NCBI RefSeq assembly: GCF_009817885.1
Contig: NZ_CP041764.1
Span: forward strand, 124,001-188,000
Reading direction: 5' to 3'
DNA from: Serratia rhizosphaerae
GTDB lineage: Bacteria > Pseudomonadota > Gammaproteobacteria > Enterobacterales > Enterobacteriaceae
DNA: 64,000 nucleotides
Below, in pieces: positions 8,200 to 16,668 of this stretch. The position numbers and the translations under genes were made by a program. How positions within the stretch are numbered: the stretch's first letter is position 1; each line of letters opens with the position of its first letter. A model generated the notes under the pieces. That model was not told the DNA's origin. It saw nothing but the letters and a program-made list of their open reading frames with translations, and did no database searches.

Positions 8200-9441
8200 T
8201 TACACGCGACGGAAAATCAACGAGCCGTTGGTGCCGCCAAAACCGAAGGAGTTACACAGTGTGTACTCCATATCTTTGGTCTGACGCGCTTCATTCGGCA
8301 CGAAGTCCAGATCGCAACCTTCATCCGGGTTATCCAGATTGATGGTTGGCGGCACGGACTGATCGCGCAGCGCCAGCACGGTAAAGATCGACTCAATCGC
8401 CCCCGCCGCCCCTAACAGGTGGCCGGTCATGGATTTTGTCGAGCTTACCATCACGCGTGCAGCATCGGCGCCAAATATCGATTTCACCGCCTCTGCCTCG
8501 GCCTTATCGCCTGCCGGGGTAGAGGTACCGTGAGCATTGATATAATCGATCTGTCCGGCATTCAGGCCGGCATCGCTCAGGGCATTCGCCATCGCCAATG
8601 CAGCGCCCGCGCCGTTTTCCGGTGGTGACGTCATGTGGTAGGCATCGCTGCTCATACCAAAGCCGACCACTTCCGCATAAATTTTAGCACCGCGTTTTTT
8701 CGCATGTTCGTACTCTTCGAGCACCATCATGCCGGCACCGTCGCCCAGAACAAAACCGTCACGGTCTTTATCCCAAGGGCGGCTGGCGGCCTGCGGTTCG
8801 TCATTGCGAGTGGAGAGCGCGCGTGCGGCGCCGAAACCGCCTACGCCTAATGGCGTACTGGCTTTTTCCGCCCCGCCGGCCAGCATCACGTCGGCATCAT
8901 TGTAGGCAATGATACGCGCCGCATGGCCGATATTGTGCACGCCGGAAGTACAGGCGGTGGCAATTGAAATGCTCGGGCCGCACATGCCATACATGATGGT
9001 CAGGTGGCCGGCAATCATATTAACGATGGTCGACGGCACGAAGAACGGGCTGATCTTGCGCGGACCGCCGTTAACCAGCGAACTGTGGTTTTCTTCAATC
9101 AAACCCAGGCCGCCAATGCCGGAGCCAATCGCGGCGCCAATACGGCCAGCATTAGCCTCGGTGATGTCCAACCCGGCGTCCTGCATGGCCTGCATGCCGG
9201 CAGCAATACCGTACTGGATAAACAGATCCATCTTGCGCGCATCTTTGCGGGAGATGAAATCTTCGGAATTAAAATTCTTTACTAAGCCGGCAAACTTGGT
9301 TGCATAGGCAGTAGTATCGAAATGGTCAATCAGGCTGATGCCACTCTGACCGGCAAGAAGTGCGTTCCATGTGGACTCGACCGTGTTGCCGACAGGAGAC
9401 AACATGCCCAGTCCGGTCACAACTACTCGACGCTTAGACAC
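8200..9441 (-). CDS. fabF: Beta-ketoacyl-ACP synthase II
   Basis: This 413-residue condensing enzyme elongates acyl-ACP with malonyl-ACP; KAS II is important for C16:1 to C18:1 elongation in the cold. The catalytic cysteine lies in TACTSGVHN (about Cys164), and the two histidines in NAHGTSTPAGD and STKSMTGHLLGAAG. The GTG start at 9441 has a strong GGAGG ribosome site. It follows acpP by about 80 bp, as in E. coli. Confidence 0.97.
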   Translation of the reverse strand: MSKRRVVVTGLGMLSPVGNTVESTWNALLAGQSGISLIDHFDTTAYATKFAGLVKNFNSEDFISRKDARKMDLFIQYGIAAGMQAMQDAGLDITEANAGRIGAAIGSGIGGLGLIEENHSSLVNGGPRKISPFFVPSTIVNMIAGHLTIMYGMCGPSISIATACTSGVHNIGHAARIIAYNDADVMLAGGAEKASTPLGVGGFGAARALSTRNDEPQAASRPWDKDRDGFVLGDGAGMMVLEEYEHAKKRGAKIYAEVVGFGMSSDAYHMTSPPENGAGAALAMANALSDAGLNAGQIDYINAHGTSTPAGDKAEAEAVKSIFGADAARVMVSSTKSMTGHLLGAAGAIESIFTVLALRDQSVPPTINLDNPDEGCDLDFVPNEARQTKDMEYTLCNSFGFGGTNGSLIFRRV

Positions 9442-9520
9442 GTTTGTCCTCCAAGGAGGGATAATATGACACTAGGATAGAAAAACTTAGGCGGTCGAGT
9501 GACCGCCTAGATATGTTCGC

Positions 9521-9757
9521 TTACTGCTGGCTAGCGTTGATGAAATCAATAGCTGCCTGAACAGTAGTGATTTTCTCAGCTTCTTCGTCTGGAATCTCGG
9601 TGTCGAATTCTTCTTCCAGTGCCATTACCAGTTCAACGGTGTCAAGAGAATCGGCGCCCAGGTCTTCAACGAAAGAAGCGCTATTTACCACTTCGTCCTC
9701 TTTAACACCCAGCTGCTCAACAATGATTTTCTTAACGCGTTCTTCGATAGTGCTCAT
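9521..9757 (-). CDS. acpP: Acyl carrier protein
   Basis: This acidic 78-residue protein carries growing acyl chains on a phosphopantetheine attached to the serine in GADSLDTVEL (Ser37 counting Met). The sequence is nearly identical to E. coli ACP. It sits between fabG and fabF with gaps of about 150 and 80 bp, which leaves room for the separate promoter known for acpP in E. coli. Confidence 0.98.
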   Translation of the reverse strand: MSTIEERVKKIIVEQLGVKEDEVVNSASFVEDLGADSLDTVELVMALEEEFDTEIPDEEAEKITTVQAAIDFINASQQ

Positions 9758-9911
9758 ACTCTTAAATTTCCTATCAAAACTCGCTTTCGCGATGGTTTTC
9801 GTAGTGTATAAAATGTTGAAAAAGATGCAACTAAATCCCGGCTGGTCAAACCACGATTTTACGCTATTTTGCGGTTTTTACCTCAAATAACGCAAATGGT
9901 TTTCGCATTTT

Positions 9912-10646
9912 TTAGACCATGTACATGCCGCCATTGACATGTAAGGTCTCACCGGTGATATAGCCAGCCTCATCAGAGGCTAAAAATGCAACAGCGCTGG
10001 CGATTTCTTTAGCATCCCCCAGACGATTAGCCGGTACAGATGCCAAAATGCCTGCACGCTGTTCTTCTGTCAACGCCCGTGTCATGTCCGTTTCAATAAA
10101 ACCGGGCGCCACGACGTTGACCGTAATGCCACGAGAAGCAACTTCACGTGCCAAGGACTTGCTAAAGCCGATCAGGCCGGCTTTAGCCGCCGCATAGTTT
10201 GCCTGCCCTGCGTTCCCCATGGTGCCAACCACGGAACCGATGGTGATGATACGGCCAAAACGCTTTTTCATCATAGCTCGCATTACCGCTTTTGACAGAC
10301 GGAATACGGAAGTCAGATTAGTGTCCAGGATATCCTGCCACTCATCGTCCTTCATACGCATCAGCAGATTATCACGCGTAATACCGGCATTATTCACTAA
10401 AATGTCGATTTCGCCAAATTCTGCGCGAATAGATTCTAAAACGCTGTCGATAGATTGTGCATCAACCACGTTCAATTTGAACCCTTTACCGCTCGCGCCC
10501 AGATAGCCGCTGATGGCTTCAGCGCCTTTGTCACTGGTCGCCGTGCCGATCACCTTGGCGCCGCGCGCAACAAACGATTCCGCAACAGCACGGCCAATAC
10601 CGCGGCTGGCGCCGGTGACCAGAACAACTTTTCCTTCGAAGCTCAT
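9912..10646 (-). CDS. fabG: 3-oxoacyl-ACP reductase
   Basis: This 244-residue SDR enzyme carries out the NADPH-dependent reduction of 3-oxoacyl-ACP. The TGASRGIG cofactor motif is at residues 12-19, NNAG near 86-89, and the catalytic Tyr and Lys lie in NYAAAKAG. It is 11 bp downstream of fabD in the same cluster. Confidence 0.97.
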   Translation of the reverse strand: MSFEGKVVLVTGASRGIGRAVAESFVARGAKVIGTATSDKGAEAISGYLGASGKGFKLNVVDAQSIDSVLESIRAEFGEIDILVNNAGITRDNLLMRMKDDEWQDILDTNLTSVFRLSKAVMRAMMKKRFGRIITIGSVVGTMGNAGQANYAAAKAGLIGFSKSLAREVASRGITVNVVAPGFIETDMTRALTEEQRAGILASVPANRLGDAKEIASAVAFLASDEAGYITGETLHVNGGMYMV

Positions 10647-10657
10647 TGTTTTCCTCT

Positions 10658-11587
10658 TTATTGTGCAAGCGCCGTCGACAGAGTGGCGGGATCGTTGACC
10701 GCCGCCGCCGTCATCGTGTCAACGATGCGCTTGGTCAGGCCGGTGAGCACCTTGCCCGGGCCGACTTCCAGCAGAGAGCTCACGCCCTGCGCTGAGATAA
10801 ATTCTACGCTTTCCGTCCAACGCACCGGGCTGTACAGCTGACGCACCAGCGCGCTGCGGATCGCCTGCGGATCGTTTTCGATCTTCACGTCGACGTTGTT
10901 CACCACCGGGACCTGCGGCGCATTGAAGGTCACCGCCTCCAACGCGACGGCCAGTTTGTCGGCCGCCGGCTTCATCAGCGCACAGTGGGAAGGCACGCTG
11001 ACCGGCAGCGGCAGCGCGCGCTTGGCGCCGGCCGCTTTACAGGCCGCGCCTGCGCGTTCGACCGCTTCTTTATTCCCGGCGATCACCACCTGGCCCGGCG
11101 AGTTGAAGTTGACCGGAGACACCACCTGGCCTTCAGCCGCATCAGCGCAGGCTTTGGCGATGGCGTCATTGTCCAGGCCGATAATTGCGTACATGGCGCC
11201 GGTGCCTGCCGGCACCGCTTCCTGCATCAGTTTGCCGCGCAGCTCAACCAGGCGCACCGCTTCCTGGAAATCCAGTACGCCGGCGCACACCAGCGCAGAA
11301 TATTCGCCCAGGCTGTGGCCCGCCATCAGCGCCGGCGCTTTACCGCCCTGCTGCTGCCATACGCGGAAAATCGCCACCGAGGCGGCCAGCAGCGCAGGCT
11401 GCGTCTGCCAAGTTTTATTCAGCTCTTCGGCCGGCCCCTGCTGCACCAGTTGCCACAGATCGTAGCCCAGCGCGGCGGATGCCTCGCTGAACGTCTGCTC
11501 AACAACGGGAAATTCAGCGGCCAGTTCGGCCAGCATGCCAACGGTCTGCGACCCCTGGCCCGGAAAAACAAAAGCAAATTGCGTCAT
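10658..11587 (-). CDS. fabD: Malonyl-CoA:ACP transacylase
   Basis: The 309-residue protein has the acyltransferase motif GHSLGE with Ser92 as nucleophile, the FPGQGSQ start motif and the catalytic His in VPSHCALM. It loads malonate from CoA onto ACP. Spacing to fabH (16 bp) and fabG (11 bp) indicates one operon. Confidence 0.97.
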   Translation of the reverse strand: MTQFAFVFPGQGSQTVGMLAELAAEFPVVEQTFSEASAALGYDLWQLVQQGPAEELNKTWQTQPALLAASVAIFRVWQQQGGKAPALMAGHSLGEYSALVCAGVLDFQEAVRLVELRGKLMQEAVPAGTGAMYAIIGLDNDAIAKACADAAEGQVVSPVNFNSPGQVVIAGNKEAVERAGAACKAAGAKRALPLPVSVPSHCALMKPAADKLAVALEAVTFNAPQVPVVNNVDVKIENDPQAIRSALVRQLYSPVRWTESVEFISAQGVSSLLEVGPGKVLTGLTKRIVDTMTAAAVNDPATLSTALAQ

Positions 11588-11603
11588 TTTTATTTCCTGT
11601 CAA

Positions 11604-12557
11604 TCAGAAACGAACCAGCGCCGAGCCCCAGGTAAAGCCGCCGCCGAAAGCTTCAAGCAGCACCAACTGGCCGCGCTGGATACGTCCATCACGCACGGCT
11701 TCATCCAGCGCCGCAGGTACCGAGGCGGCGGAGGTGTTGCCGTGTCTGTCGAGCGTCACCACCACTTTGTCCATCCCCATACCCAGTTTTTTCGCCGTCG
11801 CGCTGATGATGCGCAGGTTGGCCTGATGCGGCACCAGCCAGTCCAGCTCGCTGCGATCCAGGTTGTTGGCGTTCAGCGTTTCATCGACAATATGCGCCAG
11901 TTCGGTGACCGCCACTTTGAAGACTTCATTGCCCGCCATGGTGACATACGCCGGCTTGTCTTTATCCTGACGGTCTTTGTACGCCAGCGTCAACAGATCG
12001 CCGTAATGGCCGTCCGCATGCAGATGGGTGGACAAGATGCCCGGCTGCTCGGAAGCCCCCAGCAGCACCGCGCCCGCGCCATCGCCGAACAGGATGATGG
12101 TGCCGCGGTCTTCAGGATCCAGCGTACGCGACAGCACGTCAGCGCCAATCACCAACGCATGCTTCACCGCACCGTTTTTGATGTATTGATCGGCCACGCT
12201 CAGCGCATAGGTAAACCCGGCGCAGGCCGCCGCCAGATCGAACGCCGCGCAGTCTTTAATGCCCAGCATATTCTGAATCTGGCAGGCGGAGCTCGGGAAG
12301 GCGTGGCTGGATGTGGTGGTCGCCACAATAATCAGACCGACATCTTCCTTGGCCACGCCGGCCATCGCCAGCGCATTGGACGCCGCCTGGAAGCCCATGG
12401 TCGCCACGCTTTCATCAGCGGCAGCGATACGACGCTCACGGATACCGGTACGCGTTACAATCCACTCGTCCGAGGTATCCACCATTTTTTCTAAATCAGC
12501 ATTGGTGCGCACTTGTACGGGTAAATAACTCCCCGTACCGAGAATCTTTGTATACAT
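11604..12557 (-). CDS. fabH: Beta-ketoacyl-ACP synthase III
   Basis: This 317-residue enzyme starts fatty acid synthesis by condensing acetyl-CoA with malonyl-ACP. The catalytic cysteine lies in AAACAGFTYAL (Cys112), the histidine in VPHQANLRII and the asparagine in HGNTSAAS. It is 6 bp after plsX. Confidence 0.97.
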   Translation of the reverse strand: MYTKILGTGSYLPVQVRTNADLEKMVDTSDEWIVTRTGIRERRIAAADESVATMGFQAASNALAMAGVAKEDVGLIIVATTTSSHAFPSSACQIQNMLGIKDCAAFDLAAACAGFTYALSVADQYIKNGAVKHALVIGADVLSRTLDPEDRGTIILFGDGAGAVLLGASEQPGILSTHLHADGHYGDLLTLAYKDRQDKDKPAYVTMAGNEVFKVAVTELAHIVDETLNANNLDRSELDWLVPHQANLRIISATAKKLGMGMDKVVVTLDRHGNTSAASVPAALDEAVRDGRIQRGQLVLLEAFGGGFTWGSALVRF

Positions 12558-12563
12558 GTACGA

Positions 12564-13598
12564 TCAGTCACTCTTGGGTAATACAGCCTCAAGGCGCGCC
12601 GCAATCCGGTTGGGGATTTGCCGCTGCACCGCCTGCACAGCCTGTTCAATAGCTACCGCAAACGCCTTTTGGTTCGCAGCGCCGTGGCTCTTGATTACGG
12701 TGCCCCGCAATCCTAACAGACATGCACCATTATACTGGTCGGGGTTCAGGTGGCCGAAGCGTTTCGCCACCCGTTTTTGCAACCAACGGCCCAACAATTT
12801 TAACCACCACGTCTGCCTGCCACCGTCACCTGACGATTTCAGCAGCGATAAAAATAGCCTTATTACGCCTTCCATTGTCTTCAGCGTAACATTGCCGACA
12901 AAGCCGTCGCAGACCATAACATCGGTTTTACCTGTGAGCAGATCATTGCCTTCCAGATAACCAATATAGTTGATTGTCGGAGTTTTTCTTAATACAGCGG
13001 CGGCTTCGCGAATATTATCTAAACCTTTGCTCTCTTCTTCGCCGATATTCAGCAGCGCCACGCGCGGCTGTGCGATACCGACCACCTCTTCCGCCATCAC
13101 GGCGCCCATCACGGCAAACTGCACCAGCATCGTGCTGTCGCATTCCACATTCGCGCCCAGATCGAGCACCACCGTTTTACTGTGCTGCTGATTTGGGATC
13201 ACCGTCATCAACGCCGGACGCTCAATGCCGTCCAGCGGCTTGAGCAACAGTTTGGCCAGCCCCATCAGCGCGCCGGTATTGCCGGCGCTGACGCACGCCT
13301 GCGCTTCACCGTTTTTTATCAGCTCCAGCGCCACGCGCATAGACGTGCCGCGGCTGGCGCGGATCGCCTGAGAAAGCTTGGCGTCGCCGGCGATTACCGA
13401 TGTAGCGGGCACGACGTGCAGACGCTCCAGCAAATGCGGATCGGCTTTGGCGAGTAAGGGAGAGATAGCGTCGGGATCGCCGACTAGCAGAAGATGGAGT
13501 TGTAAATTAGAGGCCAGTGCCTGCAATGAAGCAGGCACTGTGACGCAGGGACCGAAGTCCCCGCCCATAGCATCTAACGCCAGGGTTAGACGAGTCAA
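12564..13598 (-). CDS. plsX: Phosphate acyltransferase PlsX
   Basis: This 344-residue protein makes acyl-phosphate from acyl-ACP at the start of phospholipid synthesis. The N-terminus LALDAMGGDFGP and the CVSAGNTGALM motif are family signatures. It sits between rpmF and fabH, as in other gammaproteobacteria. Confidence 0.96.
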   Translation of the reverse strand: MTRLTLALDAMGGDFGPCVTVPASLQALASNLQLHLLLVGDPDAISPLLAKADPHLLERLHVVPATSVIAGDAKLSQAIRASRGTSMRVALELIKNGEAQACVSAGNTGALMGLAKLLLKPLDGIERPALMTVIPNQQHSKTVVLDLGANVECDSTMLVQFAVMGAVMAEEVVGIAQPRVALLNIGEEESKGLDNIREAAAVLRKTPTINYIGYLEGNDLLTGKTDVMVCDGFVGNVTLKTMEGVIRLFLSLLKSSGDGGRQTWWLKLLGRWLQKRVAKRFGHLNPDQYNGACLLGLRGTVIKSHGAANQKAFAVAIEQAVQAVQRQIPNRIAARLEAVLPKSD

Positions 13599-13610
13599 GG
13601 TATCGCTAAC

Positions 13611-13778
13611 TTAGCCGATAACCTTGCGACCGCGGTAGAAACCGTCGGCAGTGATGTGGTGACGACGGTGGGTTTCACCAGATGCTTTGTCTACAGACAG
13701 GGTAGTCGTAGTCAGCGCATCGTGTGAACGACGCATGCCACGCTTGGAACGGGTTGGTTTGTTCTGTTGTACGGCCAT
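13611..13778 (-). CDS. rpmF: 50S ribosomal protein L32
   Basis: A short frame of 55 residues starts MAVQQNKPTRSKRGMRRSHD and ends YRGRKVIG, matching bacterial L32. The start ATG is at 13778 and the TAA at 13611. It lies between yceD (16 bp upstream) and plsX (12 bp downstream), the conserved yceD-rpmF-plsX order that links ribosome and lipid synthesis. Confidence 0.97.
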   Translation of the reverse strand: MAVQQNKPTRSKRGMRRSHDALTTTTLSVDKASGETHRRHHITADGFYRGRKVIG

Positions 13779-13794
13779 GGACCTTACTCCTCGA

Positions 13795-14316
13795 TTACTT
13801 ACGCTTTAAACTGGCTAATACGGCAAACGGATTCGGTTTCTCCGCCTCTGCAGGCAGTTTGCCAAATACCATGTCCGCTTCGGACACTTCACAGTGTTCA
13901 GATTCATGTACCGGAACGACAGGCAGTGAAAGAATAATTTCGTCTTCAATCATTGCCAACAGATCGACTTCGCCAAACTCGTCAACTTCGATCGGTTCGT
14001 ACGCTTCCGGTAATGCCTCAGCCTGCTCATCATTGACGACCGGGCTAAAACAATATGTTGTGTGTACATGATGCTGGAACGGCTCGCCGCAGCGCTGACA
14101 CGATAACGTGACCGTGACATCTGCCTGACCGGTGATAACCGCCAAACGCTGGTTGTCGATATCAAACGACAATTCAGCGACAACATCGCTGTCCACACTG
14201 ACCACGGACTCGGCAACACGGGTAACCAGCTCAGGCGCATAGACACCAACATAGTCCAGGCGTTTCTGAGCGGTACGTACCGCATCAATGGTCAAGGGTA
14301 ATTTTACCTTTTGCAT
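13795..14316 (-). CDS. yceD: YceD, DUF177 protein linked to 23S rRNA accumulation
   Basis: The 173-residue acidic protein starts MQKVKLPLTIDAVRTAQKRLDY and has a CQRCGEPF zinc-knuckle-like motif in the middle. YceD homologues are needed for normal 23S rRNA levels in plants and bacteria; the mechanism is not known. It is the first gene of the long fatty acid operon, and its promoter must lie in the 14317-14458 gap shared with yceF. Confidence 0.93.
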   Translation of the reverse strand: MQKVKLPLTIDAVRTAQKRLDYVGVYAPELVTRVAESVVSVDSDVVAELSFDIDNQRLAVITGQADVTVTLSCQRCGEPFQHHVHTTYCFSPVVNDEQAEALPEAYEPIEVDEFGEVDLLAMIEDEIILSLPVVPVHESEHCEVSEADMVFGKLPAEAEKPNPFAVLASLKRK

Positions 14317-14458
14317 AGGGCGCGCATATTAACTTTGTAACGACATAGAGTCAAAGAAAAAGGCCGTGAAAACGGCACCTTTCACCAATATTCGCTTCCG
14401 CAGCGGCCGACAGTTTAAAATGCTGTCACCATTTACGCTACGGTTTACGAAAAAAATT

Positions 14459-15040
14459 ATGCAACAACTTCTTCTGGCCTCCACCTCCCCTTACCGCAAA
14501 ATGCTGCTGGAAAAACTGCATTTACCCTTTATCACCGCCGCGCCGCAGGTGGATGAAGCCCCCCTGCCGGGCGAAAGCGCCGAAGCGCTGGTGCTGCGGT
14601 TGGCCGCCGCCAAGGCACAGGCGTTGGCGGACGCCTACCCCGATCACCTGATCATCGGTTCCGATCAGGTGTGCGTGCTGAACGGACAGATTACGGGCAA
14701 GCCGCACAGCGAGCAGCAGGCCGGTGAACAGCTGCGCCAGGCCAGCGGCAATATCGTCACCTTCTATACCGGCCTGGCGCTGTACAACAGCCGCACGCAG
14801 CATCTTCAGGCGGTCTGCGAGCCGTATCAGGTGCATTTCCGCCCTCTCGGCGCGGAGGAGATCGCCAACTATGTGCGTATCGAACAACCGCTGAACTGCG
14901 CGGGCAGTTTCAAAAGTGAGGGGCTGGGCATTGCCCTGTTCGACAAACTGACGGGCCGCGACCCCAACGCGCTGGTCGGACTGCCGCTGATTACCCTGCT
15001 GGAGATGTTGCGGGCCGAAGGGGTCAGCCCGCTGGCATAA
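14459..15040 (+). CDS. yceF: Maf-family nucleotide pyrophosphatase YceF
   Basis: The ATG at 14459 gives MQQLLLASTSPYRKMLLEKL, the canonical Maf start with the S-x-x-R phosphate-binding motif. The frame is open further upstream but that part has no homology. The 193-residue enzyme hydrolyses modified nucleotides (m7GTP in E. coli), with catalytic residues in IIGSDQVCVLNG and GKPHSEQQA. It is divergent from yceD and convergent with rluC, leaving only 3 bp between stop codons. Confidence 0.93.
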   Translation: MQQLLLASTSPYRKMLLEKLHLPFITAAPQVDEAPLPGESAEALVLRLAAAKAQALADAYPDHLIIGSDQVCVLNGQITGKPHSEQQAGEQLRQASGNIVTFYTGLALYNSRTQHLQAVCEPYQVHFRPLGAEEIANYVRIEQPLNCAGSFKSEGLGIALFDKLTGRDPNALVGLPLITLLEMLRAEGVSPLA

Positions 15041-15043
15041 TGC

Positions 15044-16003
15044 TTACTGCTGCGCCTGTTTGCGCAGCTGCTTCAGGCAGTGGCGCAACTGGTCGTCCAT
15101 CGGCGCTTCAATACGCAGCGTTTCGCCGCTGGCCGGATGTTCGAAGCGCAGCGCCGCCGCATGCAGGAACAGCCGTTTCAGACCGGTCGGCGCCAGCTGA
15201 CGGTCAAATTCCCGGTCGCCGTAGCGATCGTCACAGGCGATCGGGTGGCCGGCGTGCAGCGTATGCACGCGGATTTGGTGGGTGCGCCCGGTGATCGGGC
15301 TGGCCTTGACCAGCGTGGCGAACGCGAAGCGCTCCTCGACCTTGAAGCGGGTTTCGGACGGTTTGCCTTCACTGCTGACCCGCACCACCCGTTCGCCGCT
15401 TTGCAGAATATTCTTCAGCAGCGGCGCCTGCACCGCTTTGCAGTGGGACTGCCACTGGCCGCGCACCAGCGCCAGGTAATCCTTCTGCATGGTTTTTAGC
15501 CGCAACTGCTCATGCAGCGCACGCAGCGCCGAGCGTTTTTTCGCCACCAGCAGCACGCCGGAGGTATCGCGATCCAGCCGATGCACCAGCTCCAGGAAGC
15601 GTGCCTCCGGACGCAGCGCGCGCAGCCCTTCGATCACGCCGAAGCTCAGGCCGCTGCCGCCATGCACCGCCGTGCCGGACGGTTTGTTCAGCAGCAGCAC
15701 ATGGTCGTCCTCATACAGGATACAGTCGGCCAGCGCCGCCACTTTATCCAGTTTGGCGGACACTGGCGTATCTTCACGTTCGGCCACGCGCACCGGCGGT
15801 ACGCGCACCACGTCGCCGGCCGCCAGTTTGTATTCCGCCTTGATGCGCCCTTTGTTGACCCGCACCTCGCCCTTGCGCACGATGCGGTAAATCATGCTCT
15901 TCGGCACGCCTTTCAGGCGGGCAAGCAGAAAATTGTCGATTCTCTGACCTGCTTCGTCGTCAGAAACCGTGATGAATTGTACTGCAGGATTGTTCGTTTT
16001 CAT
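15044..16003 (-). CDS. rluC: 23S rRNA pseudouridine synthase (955/2504/2580)
   Basis: The 319-residue protein has an N-terminal S4 RNA-binding domain (about residues 15-80, RIDNFLLARLKGVPKSMIYRIVRKGEV). The RluA-type catalytic domain follows, with the active aspartate in HRLDRDTSGVLLVAKK. The start at 16003 (MKTNNPAVQF) matches E. coli RluC in length. It is transcribed away from rne. Confidence 0.95.
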   Translation of the reverse strand: MKTNNPAVQFITVSDDEAGQRIDNFLLARLKGVPKSMIYRIVRKGEVRVNKGRIKAEYKLAAGDVVRVPPVRVAEREDTPVSAKLDKVAALADCILYEDDHVLLLNKPSGTAVHGGSGLSFGVIEGLRALRPEARFLELVHRLDRDTSGVLLVAKKRSALRALHEQLRLKTMQKDYLALVRGQWQSHCKAVQAPLLKNILQSGERVVRVSSEGKPSETRFKVEERFAFATLVKASPITGRTHQIRVHTLHAGHPIACDDRYGDREFDRQLAPTGLKRLFLHAAALRFEHPASGETLRIEAPMDDQLRHCLKQLRKQAQQ

Positions 16004-16668
16004 GGGGCGGGATTCTAAATACAGCAGGTAAATAGCGCCACCTCTTTTTATATGCTTAACTGTCAGTCTGAGTGCGGAAGTCACCGCGGTGAACAATAAG
16101 GCAGCAAGCCGGTTTGATCGTTTGCGATTTCTTCCGCAGTTAAGGCAAAGTCACCTTGCTATAACGGTATCAGCAGTGGAATAATGAGTTCGCTTTCCGC
16201 GTTGATTCTCGTTAAAGCAGAGTAAAATGCGGAATTACCAAGGTTTGTCTGATAACGCAAAAACGCAGCAATGGCGTAAGACGTAATGCGATATCAAACA
16301 ATTAGCGGGCTGCGGGTTGCAGCTTGGCCGGCAAATGGAATGTGATCTGTCGACGTAAATCAGAGGCTATTCCCCGAGTAAAAGTGCTGTTTTTCACAAA
16401 GAAAAACAGGCTTACCGAGATAATGCGCCCCTATGCAGGCGACAACCGGGAGGTTGACGACTTTGCGAGAAGACACGGGGTTTTCGGTTTTAATCCGGCC
16501 ATAGAGGTTATGCCCAAATAATTCAGGTGGCGCTAAAGCGGCGACCGCGCGCACGTCCGGCAACATGGGCGGGTGCGAGAGAAGGCCGCGACGCAAGGCA
16601 ACCTGAACGATGACGGATATATTGCCCGCAGCTCTGTCGATAATGTAAAAAATAACGAGTAAGTTAAG
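16004..16668 (+). promoter_or_regulatory. rluC-rne intergenic region with the long rne leader
   Basis: This 665-bp gap has no convincing gene. Near 16202-16228 TTGATT and TAAAAT resemble a promoter facing rne, though the 15-bp spacer is short. Transcription from there would give a leader of about 430 nt. In E. coli a 361-nt rne leader with three hairpins lets RNase E cut its own mRNA and so control its level. Stem-forming stretches are visible here (for example around 16308-16325, GCTGCGGGTTGCAGC), but the exact fold is not established. Confidence 0.55.
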